From Actinobacillus indolicus (GTDB taxonomy: Bacteria > Pseudomonadota > Gammaproteobacteria > Enterobacterales > Pasteurellaceae), in contig NZ_CABFKH010000009.1 in the NCBI RefSeq assembly GCF_901764975.1, positions 1 through 64,000 of the forward strand: 64,000 bases of DNA. The letters are read 5' to 3'. Made by a program: the position numbers and the translations under genes. Of the stretch, positions 8,320-16,790 are shown piece after piece. Each line of letters opens with the position of its first letter. The first letter of the stretch is position 1. The notes beneath the pieces were generated by a model. That model ran no database searches and was not told the DNA's origin. It was given only the letters and a program-made list of their open reading frames with translations.

Positions 8320-9720
8320 TTACAACCAGAATAAATAACCTACGGTAGCAATCACAAAGATACAAATAATATTGAGCCAGAAACCTGCTTTCACCATCTC
8401 GCTTTGTTTAATTTGCCCTGTACCAAATACAATCGCATTTGGTGGTGTTGCAACTGGTAACATAAAGGCACAAGATGCACCTAAGCCGATGATTAATGCA
8501 AGCCCTACTGGCGGCATATTTAAGGCTTGAGCAATAGAGATAAAGATAGGAACTAATAGTGCCGCACTCGCTGTATTTGATGTAAATTCGGTTAGAAAAA
8601 TAATAAAGGCTGCCACAATTAAACCAATTAAGTAAAAGTGTCCCCCTTCAATCATAAAGACAATACCATCAGCCATAACTTTACTTGCCCCAGTTTTACC
8701 TAATACTGCACTTAAAGTTAAGCCGCCACCGAAAAGCATTAATACACCCCACTCGGTATTGTTTTGAATATCTTCCCAAGTCGCAACTCTGGTAATACAA
8801 ATTAAGACTGCAGCAAATAGTGCAACAATACTATCAAAGCTGGCAATTTTGCCCTCTATTCCTAACAGTCCAGAAAGAGCCGAATTTACTTTATCACCGA
8901 AAACCCAACAAAATGCAATGAATGCAAAAATAGCTAATGTGATAATACGATCACGATTTAATTCAATTTTTTCAAAGCTGTGTTCAAAGTCCACGTTAAA
9001 TTTTGGTTTAAATATGACATAAAGCACACCAATCATTAACGGCATTAAAATAATCATGATTGGTAAGCCATATTTTAACCAATCTGCAAAAGTCAAATTT
9101 AACTGAGAAGCAACAATTGCATTTGGAGGGCTACCTACAAGGGTCCCCATTCCACCGATACTTGCACTATAAGCAATTCCTAATAATACGAATATATAGG
9201 TATTATGGTTTGTGTTTTTATCTAGCTTACTCAAAATTCCCATTGCAAGCGGTAACATCATCGCAGCCGTTGCAGTATTGCTCATCCACATAGATAAAAA
9301 TGCAGTAACTGAAAATAGATAAATAACGGCAACAGACAACTTACCACGGGCCATTGCCATGATTTTATTCGCAATTAAACGGTCAAGTTGCTGAATATGT
9401 AAAGCGGTTGCTAATGCAAAGCCACCAAAGAACAGGAAAATCGTAGGATCAGCAAAAGCACTTAATGCTTCTTTTGATTTTACTAATCCAAGCCCAATAG
9501 CAAGAATAGGAATAAGTAATGCGGTAATAGTGACATGTAATGCTTCTGTTAACCATAACACGGCAACAAATACTAATAATGCCAATCCTTTAGTTGCGGC
9601 AGGGTCAAATGGTAATGTGTTTAACAAAACAAAAAATAAGATAATATCAAAAATGAGGATTACCCCATTTCTTATCGCTTTATTATCTGTTGTAGAGGGC
9701 TGCTGAATTGTTGCTGACAT
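8320..9720 (-). CDS. DASS family (SLC13) sodium:dicarboxylate-type symporter
   Basis: Inner-membrane transporter of 466 residues with many hydrophobic segments. It carries the two Ser-Asn-Thr substrate/sodium motifs that define the divalent anion:sodium symporters: SMWMSNTATAAMMLP in the first half and TEFTSNTASAALLVP in the second, as in Vibrio cholerae VcINDY. Likely substrates are C4-dicarboxylates such as succinate or malate, but sulfate or citrate cannot be excluded from sequence. It stands alone between pgk and the ccm genes, with an upstream gap that contains the ccm terminator. Confidence 0.9.
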   Translation of the reverse strand: MSATIQQPSTTDNKAIRNGVILIFDIILFFVLLNTLPFDPAATKGLALLVFVAVLWLTEALHVTITALLIPILAIGLGLVKSKEALSAFADPTIFLFFGGFALATALHIQQLDRLIANKIMAMARGKLSVAVIYLFSVTAFLSMWMSNTATAAMMLPLAMGILSKLDKNTNHNTYIFVLLGIAYSASIGGMGTLVGSPPNAIVASQLNLTFADWLKYGLPIMIILMPLMIGVLYVIFKPKFNVDFEHSFEKIELNRDRIITLAIFAFIAFCWVFGDKVNSALSGLLGIEGKIASFDSIVALFAAVLICITRVATWEDIQNNTEWGVLMLFGGGLTLSAVLGKTGASKVMADGIVFMIEGGHFYLIGLIVAAFIIFLTEFTSNTASAALLVPIFISIAQALNMPPVGLALIIGLGASCAFMLPVATPPNAIVFGTGQIKQSEMVKAGFWLNIICIFVIATVGYLFWL

Positions 9721-9831
9721 AACTTACCTCCCAAAGAATGAACAAACCACAATCACTATAACAAAATGAATTTCGAAGAAAATAAATAAGCACTAAATTT
9801 ATGAGCCATATCAAAATTTTACTAACAAAAT

Positions 9832-9860
9832 AAAAGGTAGGCGAATATGCCTACCTTTTT
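9832..9860 (-). terminator. terminator after ccmABCD
   Basis: Stem AAAAGGTAGGC/GCCTACCTTTT with a 6-base loop, 30 bases after the ccmD stop, with T-rich flank on both sides so it could work in either direction. It ends the ccm run right after ccmD, so ccmE-H are not part of this operon. Confidence 0.85.
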
Positions 9861-9889
9861 GTAAATTTTTAGCTCAATCTCACCGCTTG

Positions 9890-10087
9890 TTATTCACTAT
9901 TTTTCTTTAGCTGTGTTTCTCTAGATTGTTCTTTCTTTACTAGTTGCAACGTCTGACGAATTTCACGTTTACTTTGCCAAACCAACAGACCAACAGAAAG
10001 AAAAGTAATCCCATAAGAGAGCCATACATAGAAGCCGTAACCGCCCATTGAGAAAAAATCACTAAGTGATGCAAATTGAAAGGTCAT
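9890..10087 (-). CDS. ccmD: heme exporter protein CcmD
   Basis: A 65-residue protein with one membrane segment (about residues 15-37) followed by a highly charged cytoplasmic tail (KREIRQTLQLVKKEQSRE). This is the size and layout of CcmD, which helps release haem-loaded CcmE from the CcmABC complex in System I cytochrome c maturation. It follows ccmC by 8 bases and is the last gene before the terminator. Identification rests mainly on size, topology and position. Confidence 0.88.
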   Translation of the reverse strand: MTFQFASLSDFFSMGGYGFYVWLSYGITFLSVGLLVWQSKREIRQTLQLVKKEQSRETQLKKNSE

Positions 10088-10095
10088 ATTCTCTC

Positions 10096-10836
10096 CTATT
10101 TACTTAATTTTGCGAGTTCACGCACCCAAGGGCGTTTGCGTTCGTCTTGAAGTAAAGCACTGCGATAACGCACTATGCTTAACCAAATCATAAAGATCAT
10201 TGAGCCGAAAATCGCCAACAATAATGGGATTAACATTTCGGTTGCCATTGAAGGTTTATCAAATTTAGTGATGGTTGCCCCTTGATGTAGCGTGTTCCAC
10301 CACTCTACTGAGAAGTGGATAATCGGCAAGTTGATGACTCCTACCATTGAAAGTACACCAGCCGCTTTTGCCCCTGTATTTTTATCTTGGAAAGCAGAAT
10401 AAAGTGCCATTACGCCAAGATAGAGGAAAAATAACACTAAGGCTGAGGTTAAACGTGCGTCCCATACCCACCAAGTTCCCCACATCGGCTTGCCCCAGAT
10501 TGCCCCTGTCACAAGAGAAAGAAAGGCAAAAACCATGCCAATCGGTGCCATTGAGATCATTGCCAGGTGTGCTTGACGAATTTGCCATACAGCTGCAATT
10601 AATGCAGCAACGGCCATAGAGCCATAAACGCCCATCGACCAGATTGCGGATGGAACGTGAATGAAAATAATGCGATAACTATCGCCTTGTTGATAATCTT
10701 TTGGGGCAAAACCCAATCCAATAATAAATGCAGCTAAAAGTAGCAAAAAACTTATGCCACCTAGCCAAGACTGCACTTTCCCTAGCAAGTGGTACTGTGT
10801 TTCAGACTTTGCATAAGGGTGTAACCATTTCCACAT
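10096..10836 (-). CDS. ccmC: heme exporter protein CcmC
   Basis: Inner-membrane haem-handling protein, 246 residues, about six membrane segments. It has the tryptophan-rich WWD motif (WGTWWVWDARLTS, near residues 119-131) and flanking histidines H60 (IFIHVPSA) and H184 (NTLHQG), the haem ligands of the family at the same numbers as in E. coli CcmC. It passes haem to CcmE. Positioned between ccmB and ccmD in the standard order. Confidence 0.96.
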   Translation of the reverse strand: MWKWLHPYAKSETQYHLLGKVQSWLGGISFLLLLAAFIIGLGFAPKDYQQGDSYRIIFIHVPSAIWSMGVYGSMAVAALIAAVWQIRQAHLAMISMAPIGMVFAFLSLVTGAIWGKPMWGTWWVWDARLTSALVLFFLYLGVMALYSAFQDKNTGAKAAGVLSMVGVINLPIIHFSVEWWNTLHQGATITKFDKPSMATEMLIPLLLAIFGSMIFMIWLSIVRYRSALLQDERKRPWVRELAKLSK

Positions 10837-10882
10837 AAAAACTCCAAGTTATTACAAAAAATAGGGTTCAAATTACCGCTTG

Positions 10883-11545
10883 TTACTGTAAGCTAACCCT
10901 TAACGCCCCTGCGATTGCAAAAGGTGAAAAGGTTAATGCAAGAGCTAACATTGCCCCTAAAATAGCAAGTTGCCCTGTATAGCCCATATTTAAGGTTGAA
11001 GCTTCTAACACCGCTGCGGCGAAGATCAACACAGGTAGAAAGAGCGGTAAAATCAATAAACTGAGTAGCGTACCGCCTTTTCTTAGTCCAACGGTTAATG
11101 CAACCCCGATTGCCCCAAGGCAACTTAAAATCGGTGTACCTAACAATAGGGTTAAAACCAATGCCCACCACACTTCTGTTTCAAGCGAAAGCAAAATCGC
11201 CGTAATCGGCGAAAGCAGAATTAAAGGCAAGCCAGTTAATAGCCAATGAGCAATCACTTTCGCTAACGCCACTTGCGGCAAGCCGACGGGTAGCAACATC
11301 AACTGCTCTAATGAACCGTCTAAATAATCATCACGAAATAGTCGTTCAAAAGAGAGCAAGGCTGAAAGCACCGCCGCAACCCACGCAGTTCCAGACGCTA
11401 TTTTAGCGAGTAATTCAGGATTAGGGCCCATTAAAAGCGGAAACATTGTGATAATAATCAAGAAAAACCATAAAGGGTTTAAAATTTCCGCAGGTTTACG
11501 AAAAGCTATGGTTAATTCTCGTTGGATAATAGTCAGTAAAATCAT
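10883..11545 (-). CDS. ccmB: heme exporter protein CcmB
   Basis: Membrane subunit of the CcmAB transporter-like complex, 220 residues with six hydrophobic segments. Diagnostic stretches include LTIIQRELTIAFRKPAEILNP at the N-terminus and FERLFRDDYLDGSLEQL. With CcmA it hydrolyses ATP to release holo-CcmE from CcmC. It follows ccmA by 9 bases. The 46-base gap to ccmC carries an uptake-signal core (10875-10883) that overlaps the end of ccmB. Confidence 0.95.
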   Translation of the reverse strand: MILLTIIQRELTIAFRKPAEILNPLWFFLIIITMFPLLMGPNPELLAKIASGTAWVAAVLSALLSFERLFRDDYLDGSLEQLMLLPVGLPQVALAKVIAHWLLTGLPLILLSPITAILLSLETEVWWALVLTLLLGTPILSCLGAIGVALTVGLRKGGTLLSLLILPLFLPVLIFAAAVLEASTLNMGYTGQLAILGAMLALALTFSPFAIAGALRVSLQ

Positions 11546-11554
11546 AGGGTTATT

Positions 11555-12181
11555 TTATACTTTAAATGGATCTAACGATAACACTTGGACTTTGTCGCTT
11601 TCTGCGGTTTGATGGCTGGTAAAAATCACCATTCCCCCTTGCTCACAATGCTGTTCAATATGAGCGATCAGTTCCGCAACCCCTTTTTTATCAATTGCAG
11701 TGAAAGGTTCATCTAAAATCCATAACGTCGCTTTGGTCAGCCATAATTTTGCCAGTGCCACTCGACGTTGTTGCCCAGCCGACAAATGCGAGCAAGGCAA
11801 ATCTTCTCGCCCAATCAACGACACTTTTCCTAACGCATTCCAAAGGGCTTCATCATCTAAAGGCAATCCTTGAATTTTTTGGAAAAAACGCAAATTTTCC
11901 CAAGCGGTCAATTCAGGCTTAACTCCTGCGTGATGCCCTAAGTAAAAGAGATTAGCGTAGTATTGATCTCGTTGTTGCTGAATTTTAACACCATTCCACT
12001 GCACCTCGCCTTCTGCCGCCACCGCAAGCCCTGCTAAAATCCGCAATAGACTGGTTTTTCCAATGCCATTATGCCCTTCGATTTGCCACCATTGACCACT
12101 CGAAATAGTCAATGAACAGCCTTCAAACAAGCGAGTTTCACCACGTTCACAGGCAATATTAATGAGCGAAAGTTGATCCAT
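11555..12181 (-). CDS. ccmA: heme exporter ATP-binding protein CcmA
   Basis: ABC-type ATPase of cytochrome c maturation, 208 residues. Walker A is GHNGIGKT (residues 36-43), the signature LSAGQ (133-137), Walker B LWILDEP with intact catalytic Glu (D157/E158), and the H-loop FTSHQ. Start ATG at 12181 abuts the hda stop at 12182, so hda and ccmA are head to tail with no gap and probably read on one message. Works with CcmB. Confidence 0.95.
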   Translation of the reverse strand: MDQLSLINIACERGETRLFEGCSLTISSGQWWQIEGHNGIGKTSLLRILAGLAVAAEGEVQWNGVKIQQQRDQYYANLFYLGHHAGVKPELTAWENLRFFQKIQGLPLDDEALWNALGKVSLIGREDLPCSHLSAGQQRRVALAKLWLTKATLWILDEPFTAIDKKGVAELIAHIEQHCEQGGMVIFTSHQTAESDKVQVLSLDPFKV

Positions 12182-12892
12182 TTATAGTCCTAAAATTTCT
12201 TTGACAAAAGGAAGTGTGAGCTTACGTTGAGCCTGTAACGAAGCATGATCGAGAATGTCCAATTTAGTCATTAATACTTGTAAATCTCTATCCAAACGTT
12301 TTAATAGAAAACTCGCCACTTCATCTGAAAGTTCTAAACCTTTATTTAGGGCATTTCTCTGCAAAATAATCTGCTTTTGATCGTCACTTAAATCATTTAA
12401 CTGATAGACCTCTCCCCAAGTTAAACGAGATCGAAGATCAGGTAATTTAATCGCCAGTTGATTCGGTGGACAATCTGCACTAATTAATAATAGCGTTTTC
12501 TTACCTTGGCTAAATAACCCTTGCTGCTCACGTATTTGATTAAAGAGATCAAAAATTGCTAATTCCCACTCTTCATCACCAGCCACAGCTTGTAAATCGT
12601 CCAAGCAAATCACATCTAATTGTTCTGCATTATCTAATACCGTTGGTGCAAAATAGTGTGATTTATCCAAAGGAATATAAGTTGCGGAAAGCTGATTCAT
12701 CAAATAGTGATTGCTCACCGCTTTAAGCAGATGGCTTTTACCACTACTTTTTCCACCCCAGATATAGAAAAATGGTTGCTGTACGTTGTCAAAATTTTGA
12801 CGTAACGAATCCAATAGCAATAAGCTATTTTCTGCATAAAAATTATCTAGCGTTTCATCATCTATTTGATGAATGGGTAAAGTCAGTTGCAA
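12182..12892 (-). CDS. hda: DnaA inactivator Hda (TTG start proposed)
   Basis: Hda joins the DNA-loaded sliding clamp and triggers hydrolysis of DnaA-bound ATP, preventing over-initiation. The clamp-binding motif is QLTLPI, equivalent to QLSLPL at the extreme N-terminus of E. coli Hda. It is followed by a DnaA-like AAA+ region with Walker A GGKSSGKSHLL, Walker B VICLDDLQ and arginine-finger region LRSRLTWGEVY, ending RKLTLPFVKEILGL. The frame is open to 12958, but that first codon lies inside the pnuC terminator hairpin. I prefer the TTG at 12892, giving MQLTLPIHQ and 236 residues (E. coli 233). No clear ribosome site supports it, so the start is tentative. Confidence 0.88.
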   Translation of the reverse strand: MQLTLPIHQIDDETLDNFYAENSLLLLDSLRQNFDNVQQPFFYIWGGKSSGKSHLLKAVSNHYLMNQLSATYIPLDKSHYFAPTVLDNAEQLDVICLDDLQAVAGDEEWELAIFDLFNQIREQQGLFSQGKKTLLLISADCPPNQLAIKLPDLRSRLTWGEVYQLNDLSDDQKQIILQRNALNKGLELSDEVASFLLKRLDRDLQVLMTKLDILDHASLQAQRKLTLPFVKEILGL

Positions 12893-12930
12893 AGTATTAT
12901 CTGAGAGAAAAAATTTGCGTAAAGGATAAC

Positions 12931-12963
12931 GGAAAAAAGAAAGGTTGAGAAGTCTCAACCTTT
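12931..12963 (-). terminator. terminator after pnuC
   Basis: 11-bp stem AAAGGTTGAGA/TCTCAACCTTT followed on the minus strand by CTTTTTTCC, 21 bases past the pnuC stop. A strong Rho-independent terminator. hda begins just beyond it. Confidence 0.85.
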
Positions 12964-12983
12964 GATTTATAAGTGATTTTTCT

Positions 12984-13667
12984 TTAAGCTTTTTGTAATT
13001 TCGTCCAGTTATAATAACCGTATAGTGAATTCAATAAATACGCTGAATACATAATGTACATAGACGGATTTTCTGCCCACAGAACGATAGAGAGGATATT
13101 CAACGCAATCCAAAGCAACCATTGCTCACGGTAGCGTAATAACATCAAGCCTTGTGCAGCGACCACAATAATCGTGGTTAAGCCGTCTAATCCGGTCGAG
13201 CTTCCGCCTGCGGCATTTAACGCCTGAACAAGTAATAATGTGCCTACGGTAATAAATACGGCAAGGAAAATCCAGCCTTTTAGAGTCAACGATTTGGCTA
13301 TAACCGCATCAGCTCCTTCTGCTTTTTGCATATTCTGTTTCCAAAGGAAATAACCGATAAACTGCGCTGGAATATAAACATAGAGGGTCGTGTTCATTTC
13401 GCCTAAAAAATTTGCCCCCCAAGCCACATAGAAATAGGTGTAAGCAAAAATTAAGCCGAAGAAATAGTTACTGATTTTTCCTTTACTGACAAAGACAACG
13501 CAGATTAAGCCAGAAATCCCTGCAATCATGCCTAATAGGGAATCTGGAGAGTGGATATAAACGCCAACTTGGGCAGCAATAAAGAGAAAGAGCCAAATAA
13601 CTTCAAAGGGTTTCCAACCACTAAATAGCTCTTCTTTGATTTGACTCAGCAATAATGAATAGTTCAT
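12984..13667 (-). CDS. pnuC: nicotinamide riboside transporter PnuC
   Basis: Inner-membrane facilitator for nicotinamide riboside, 227 residues with about seven hydrophobic segments. Family signatures include YFYVAWGANFLGEMNTTLYV and FIGYFLWKQNM. Pasteurellaceae such as H. influenzae cannot make NAD de novo and depend on imported riboside, so this gene is central to V-factor use. The start ATG has GAGG six bases upstream. Its promoter (13701-13730) overlaps a 20-bp palindrome that could be an NAD-responsive operator. A strong terminator follows. Confidence 0.95.
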   Translation of the reverse strand: MNYSLLLSQIKEELFSGWKPFEVIWLFLFIAAQVGVYIHSPDSLLGMIAGISGLICVVFVSKGKISNYFFGLIFAYTYFYVAWGANFLGEMNTTLYVYIPAQFIGYFLWKQNMQKAEGADAVIAKSLTLKGWIFLAVFITVGTLLLVQALNAAGGSSTGLDGLTTIIVVAAQGLMLLRYREQWLLWIALNILSIVLWAENPSMYIMYSAYLLNSLYGYYNWTKLQKA

Positions 13668-13700
13668 ACAGACCTCATAAATGTGATATTAGATAGACCT

Positions 13701-13743
13701 ATTTTACGCCTCATTAACTAAAAATGTAAAATATAAATTACAT
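13701..13743 (-). promoter_or_regulatory. pnuC promoter with overlapping palindrome
   Basis: On the minus strand: -35 TTTACA (13725-13730), 18-bp spacer, -10 TAAAAT (13701-13706), 34 bases before the pnuC start. A palindrome ATGTAA-N8-TTACAT (13724-13743) covers the -35 region, the expected position for a repressor. The regulator (NadR- or NrtR-like) is inference only. Confidence 0.5.
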
Positions 13744-13761
13744 TTATGCGATCTAGTTCAC

Positions 13762-13787
13762 AAAAAAGGGATTGCTAAGCAATCCCC
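13762..13787 (-). terminator. terminator after yfgM
   Basis: Stem GGGATTGCT/AGCAATCCC (13768-13786) with only one unpaired base in the centre, followed on the minus strand by TTTTTTG. It lies 9 bases past the yfgM stop and ends the rodZ-to-yfgM run. Confidence 0.85.
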
Positions 13788-13795
13788 TTATCATA

Positions 13796-14416
13796 TTACA
13801 GATTATTTAATCGAATATCGATTAACATTTTATCGCCATCACCTGCTTTTTCTTTCGCTTGCTCATAAGCACTTTTCGCAGCCGCCTTGTCACCTTTTGC
13901 AGCTAACAGATCACCTGTTAATAACTGCTTACGGAAATCCCAAGCGGTATCTTTGATTTGAGCAAGTGTTGCTAATGCTGCATCAAACTCTTTTAGCTGA
14001 TAATCCACTGCGGCAAGACGAAAACGGATCACATTTTGTAATGTTGCATCCGTTGTCGAACCTAACGCCTGTGTTAATAACGTTTTTGTTATCGCAAAAT
14101 CACCTTTACCTGCCGCTTGTTTTGCTTCTTCGAGTTGAGCAAATACCGCGTAGCTTGAATCTTTATTCTCCGCAATAAATTTTTGTACAAGCGGTGCGTT
14201 TTTCTCAGGATTTTGCAAATAGCTTTCCATCAGTTGTTGATAGCTTGCTGATGTGGTTTGAGCTACTTCAACTTGATGTTTTTGCCAGTAGTTCCAGCCA
14301 AATGTTGCAGCTGCAACTAGAAAAATTGCCACCATAATCGGTGTGCCATTTTCTTTAAACCAGCTTTTTGCTTCTTCAAACTGCTGTTCTTCGGTTTTAT
14401 TAAGATAATCGCTCAT
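13796..14416 (-). CDS. yfgM: YfgM family ancillary SecYEG translocon protein
   Basis: A 206-residue single-span inner-membrane protein. A short cytoplasmic N-terminus (EEQQFEEAKSWFKENG) precedes one membrane helix at about residues 26-46, then a periplasmic tetratricopeptide-like helical domain. In E. coli YfgM pairs with PpiD at the Sec translocon and helps hand secreted proteins to periplasmic chaperones. It follows hisS by 9 bases, as in E. coli. The next E. coli genes bamB and der are missing here and a terminator follows instead. Confidence 0.93.
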   Translation of the reverse strand: MSDYLNKTEEQQFEEAKSWFKENGTPIMVAIFLVAAATFGWNYWQKHQVEVAQTTSASYQQLMESYLQNPEKNAPLVQKFIAENKDSSYAVFAQLEEAKQAAGKGDFAITKTLLTQALGSTTDATLQNVIRFRLAAVDYQLKEFDAALATLAQIKDTAWDFRKQLLTGDLLAAKGDKAAAKSAYEQAKEKAGDGDKMLIDIRLNNL

Positions 14417-14425
14417 TTCTGCTCC

Positions 14426-15715
14426 CTATGCAAAACGCGTTGTTAATTCATTGATTAAATCAGCTTGGGCAACGGTTATTTGCTCCGCTTCGCCAAATAG
14501 GTCTTTTACGACCACTTTCTGCTCGGCGACTTCACTTTCACCTAATACTAAAGCGATTTTTGCCCCTGATTTATCGGCTCGTTTGAATTGTTTTTTGAAA
14601 TTCCCGCCGCTTGTATGTAGCATTGTGCGAAGTTGTGGGAACGCATTACGCAAGGTCTCAGCCAAGCGGAATGCCACCGCCATTGTCCCTTCGCCTGAAT
14701 GCACCACATAAATATCAACCGCTCTTGGTAATTGCACATTCGGGTTCACTTCTTGCACTAATAAGACTAAACGCTCCAAGCCCATAGCAAAGCCAACACC
14801 TTCCGTTGCGTGTCCGCCTAGTTGTGCGACTAAGCCATCATAACGACCACCGCCACAAACTGTGCCTTGTGCGCCCAATGCTGTGGTGACCCACTCAAAT
14901 ACGGTTTTATTGTAGTAATCCAAACCACGCACTAATTTTTGATTGACTTCGTAGGCAATACCCATTTCATCAAGGATTGCACAAAGTCTTGCAAAATGTG
15001 CTTTCGATTCATCATCTAAGAAATCGTGAAGTTTTGGTGCATCGTTTAATACTGCTTGTAACGCTTGATTTTTGGTATCCAAAATGCGTAATGGATTGGT
15101 CGTTAAACGGCGTTCACTGTCAGGATCTTGCTTTAATACGTCTAAATGATTTTGCAAGAAAGCAACTAGAGCTTCACGGTATCGAGTACGCACTTCTAAT
15201 CCGCCGATTGAGTTAAGCTGTAAAGTAACGTGTTCACGGATACCTAATTTTTCCCATAAGCGAGCGGTTAGCACAATTAATTCCGCATCCGCTTCAGCAT
15301 TTGGAATCCCGAAAATTTCAACGCCAGCTTGGTGGAATTGACGATAACGACCTTTTTGCGGACGCTCATAGCGGAACATCGGACCGATATACCATAGGCG
15401 TTGTTCTTGGTTGTAAATCCAACCATGTTCAATCGCCGCACGCACACAACCTGCCGTACCTTCAGGGCGAAGGGTAAAACTCTCGCCCGCTTCTTCGCTA
15501 CGGGTAAAGGTAAACATCTCTTTCTCGACAATATCTGTCGCTTCACCGACACCACGTTTAAATAAGTCGGTGGATTCCATAATCGGACTACGCATTTCTG
15601 TGTAGCCATAACTTGCGAAAGTATCACGGATATTACTTTCAACCCACTGCCATAATGGTGTTTCAGTTGGGGAAAGATCATTCATTCCGCGTAAAGCTTG
15701 AATTGTTTTTGACAC
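14426..15715 (-). CDS. hisS: histidine-tRNA ligase
   Basis: Class II aminoacyl-tRNA synthetase, 429 residues, charging tRNA-His. Motif 2 ([14 protein letters not shown] ... [19 protein letters not shown]), the histidine-specific [16 protein letters not shown] and the motif 3 region [14 protein letters not shown] are all present, followed by the C-terminal anticodon-binding domain. It lies between ldhA and yfgM. In E. coli ispG is directly upstream; here ldhA intervenes. Confidence 0.97.
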   Translation of the reverse strand: MSKTIQALRGMNDLSPTETPLWQWVESNIRDTFASYGYTEMRSPIMESTDLFKRGVGEATDIVEKEMFTFTRSEEAGESFTLRPEGTAGCVRAAIEHGWIYNQEQRLWYIGPMFRYERPQKGRYRQFHQAGVEIFGIPNAEADAELIVLTARLWEKLGIREHVTLQLNSIGGLEVRTRYREALVAFLQNHLDVLKQDPDSERRLTTNPLRILDTKNQALQAVLNDAPKLHDFLDDESKAHFARLCAILDEMGIAYEVNQKLVRGLDYYNKTVFEWVTTALGAQGTVCGGGRYDGLVAQLGGHATEGVGFAMGLERLVLLVQEVNPNVQLPRAVDIYVVHSGEGTMAVAFRLAETLRNAFPQLRTMLHTSGGNFKKQFKRADKSGAKIALVLGESEVAEQKVVVKDLFGEAEQITVAQADLINELTTRFA

Positions 15716-15775
15716 GTTATTATTCCTAATTATTTTTCAATATTTGCAAAATTTTCGCTCAAACTGACCGCTTGT

Positions 15776-16768
15776 TTATGAATTTACTGCATTCTCACAA
15801 ACGATATTTTTCTGTAAGCAGTCAATATTATGTAAAGTCACATCTGAGATATTCATCAAAGCTTCTTCTGTTAAAAACGCTTGATGCCCTGTTAAAAGCA
15901 CGTTATGGCAAGAAGACAAATGACGGAAAACATCGTCTAAAATCACTTCGTTTGATTTATCTTCAAAGAAAAGATCACGCTCGTTTTCATAAACGTCCAT
16001 ACCTAAAGCCCCGATTTTACGGCGTTTTAATGCTTCAATCGCTTCAGGGGTATCAATTAATGAACCACGGCTGGTATTGATGATCATCACGCCGTCTTTC
16101 ATTTTGTCAAAGGCTGCTTTGTTCAATAAGTGATAATTTTCAGGGGTCGCAGGGCAGTGTAGCGTAATCACATGAGAGCGAGCATAAAGTTCATCCAGCG
16201 TTACATACTCTGCCCCAAGCTCTTCTGCCACAGGGTTTTTAAACGGATCGTAAGCCAAAATATGCATACCGAAACCTTTTAAAATACGCATGGTTGCAAT
16301 ACCGATTTTACCCGTTCCGATAACCCCCACGGTACGATTATGCATATTAAATCCAGTTAAGCCTTCCAGTGAGAAGTTCGCTTCTCGAGTACGTTGATAG
16401 GCACGATGAATACGGCGATTTAAGGTCAGCATCAAACCAACTGTGTGTTCCGCAACTGCTTCTGGTGAATAAGCTGGTACACGTACTACCTGAATTCCAA
16501 GCTCTTTTGCCGCCTGAATATCCACGTTATTAAAACCAGCACAACGTAAAGCGATCATTTTTACGCCCACTTTTGCCAACTTTTCAAGCACAGTTCGGCT
16601 ACCGTCATCATTCACAAAGATACAAACGACATCACAACCTTCCGCCATTTTAGCGGTACGCTCATTGAGCATAAAATCAAAAAATTCAATCTGAAAATGG
16701 TATTTCACATTGACTAATTCGAGGTATTTTCGATCATAATTTTTGGTGCTAAAAACGGCGACTTTCAT
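15776..16768 (-). CDS. ldhA: D-lactate dehydrogenase (fermentative)
   Basis: NADH-dependent enzyme reducing pyruvate to D-lactate during fermentation, 330 residues. The sequence follows E. coli LdhA closely: EFFDFMLNERTAKMAEGCD, RCAGFNNVDI, the NAD-binding GVIGTGKIGIATMRILKGFG, then the catalytic Arg in NTSRGSLIDT, Glu in DVYENERDLFFED and His in LLTGHQAFLT. It sits between ispG and hisS with 22- and 60-base gaps, an unusual position inside a conserved cluster. The last codon overlaps an uptake-signal core (15767-15775 lies just past the stop). Confidence 0.96.
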   Translation of the reverse strand: MKVAVFSTKNYDRKYLELVNVKYHFQIEFFDFMLNERTAKMAEGCDVVCIFVNDDGSRTVLEKLAKVGVKMIALRCAGFNNVDIQAAKELGIQVVRVPAYSPEAVAEHTVGLMLTLNRRIHRAYQRTREANFSLEGLTGFNMHNRTVGVIGTGKIGIATMRILKGFGMHILAYDPFKNPVAEELGAEYVTLDELYARSHVITLHCPATPENYHLLNKAAFDKMKDGVMIINTSRGSLIDTPEAIEALKRRKIGALGMDVYENERDLFFEDKSNEVILDDVFRHLSSCHNVLLTGHQAFLTEEALMNISDVTLHNIDCLQKNIVCENAVNS

Positions 16769-16790
16769 TGTGCTTTCCTAAAAATAAAAA

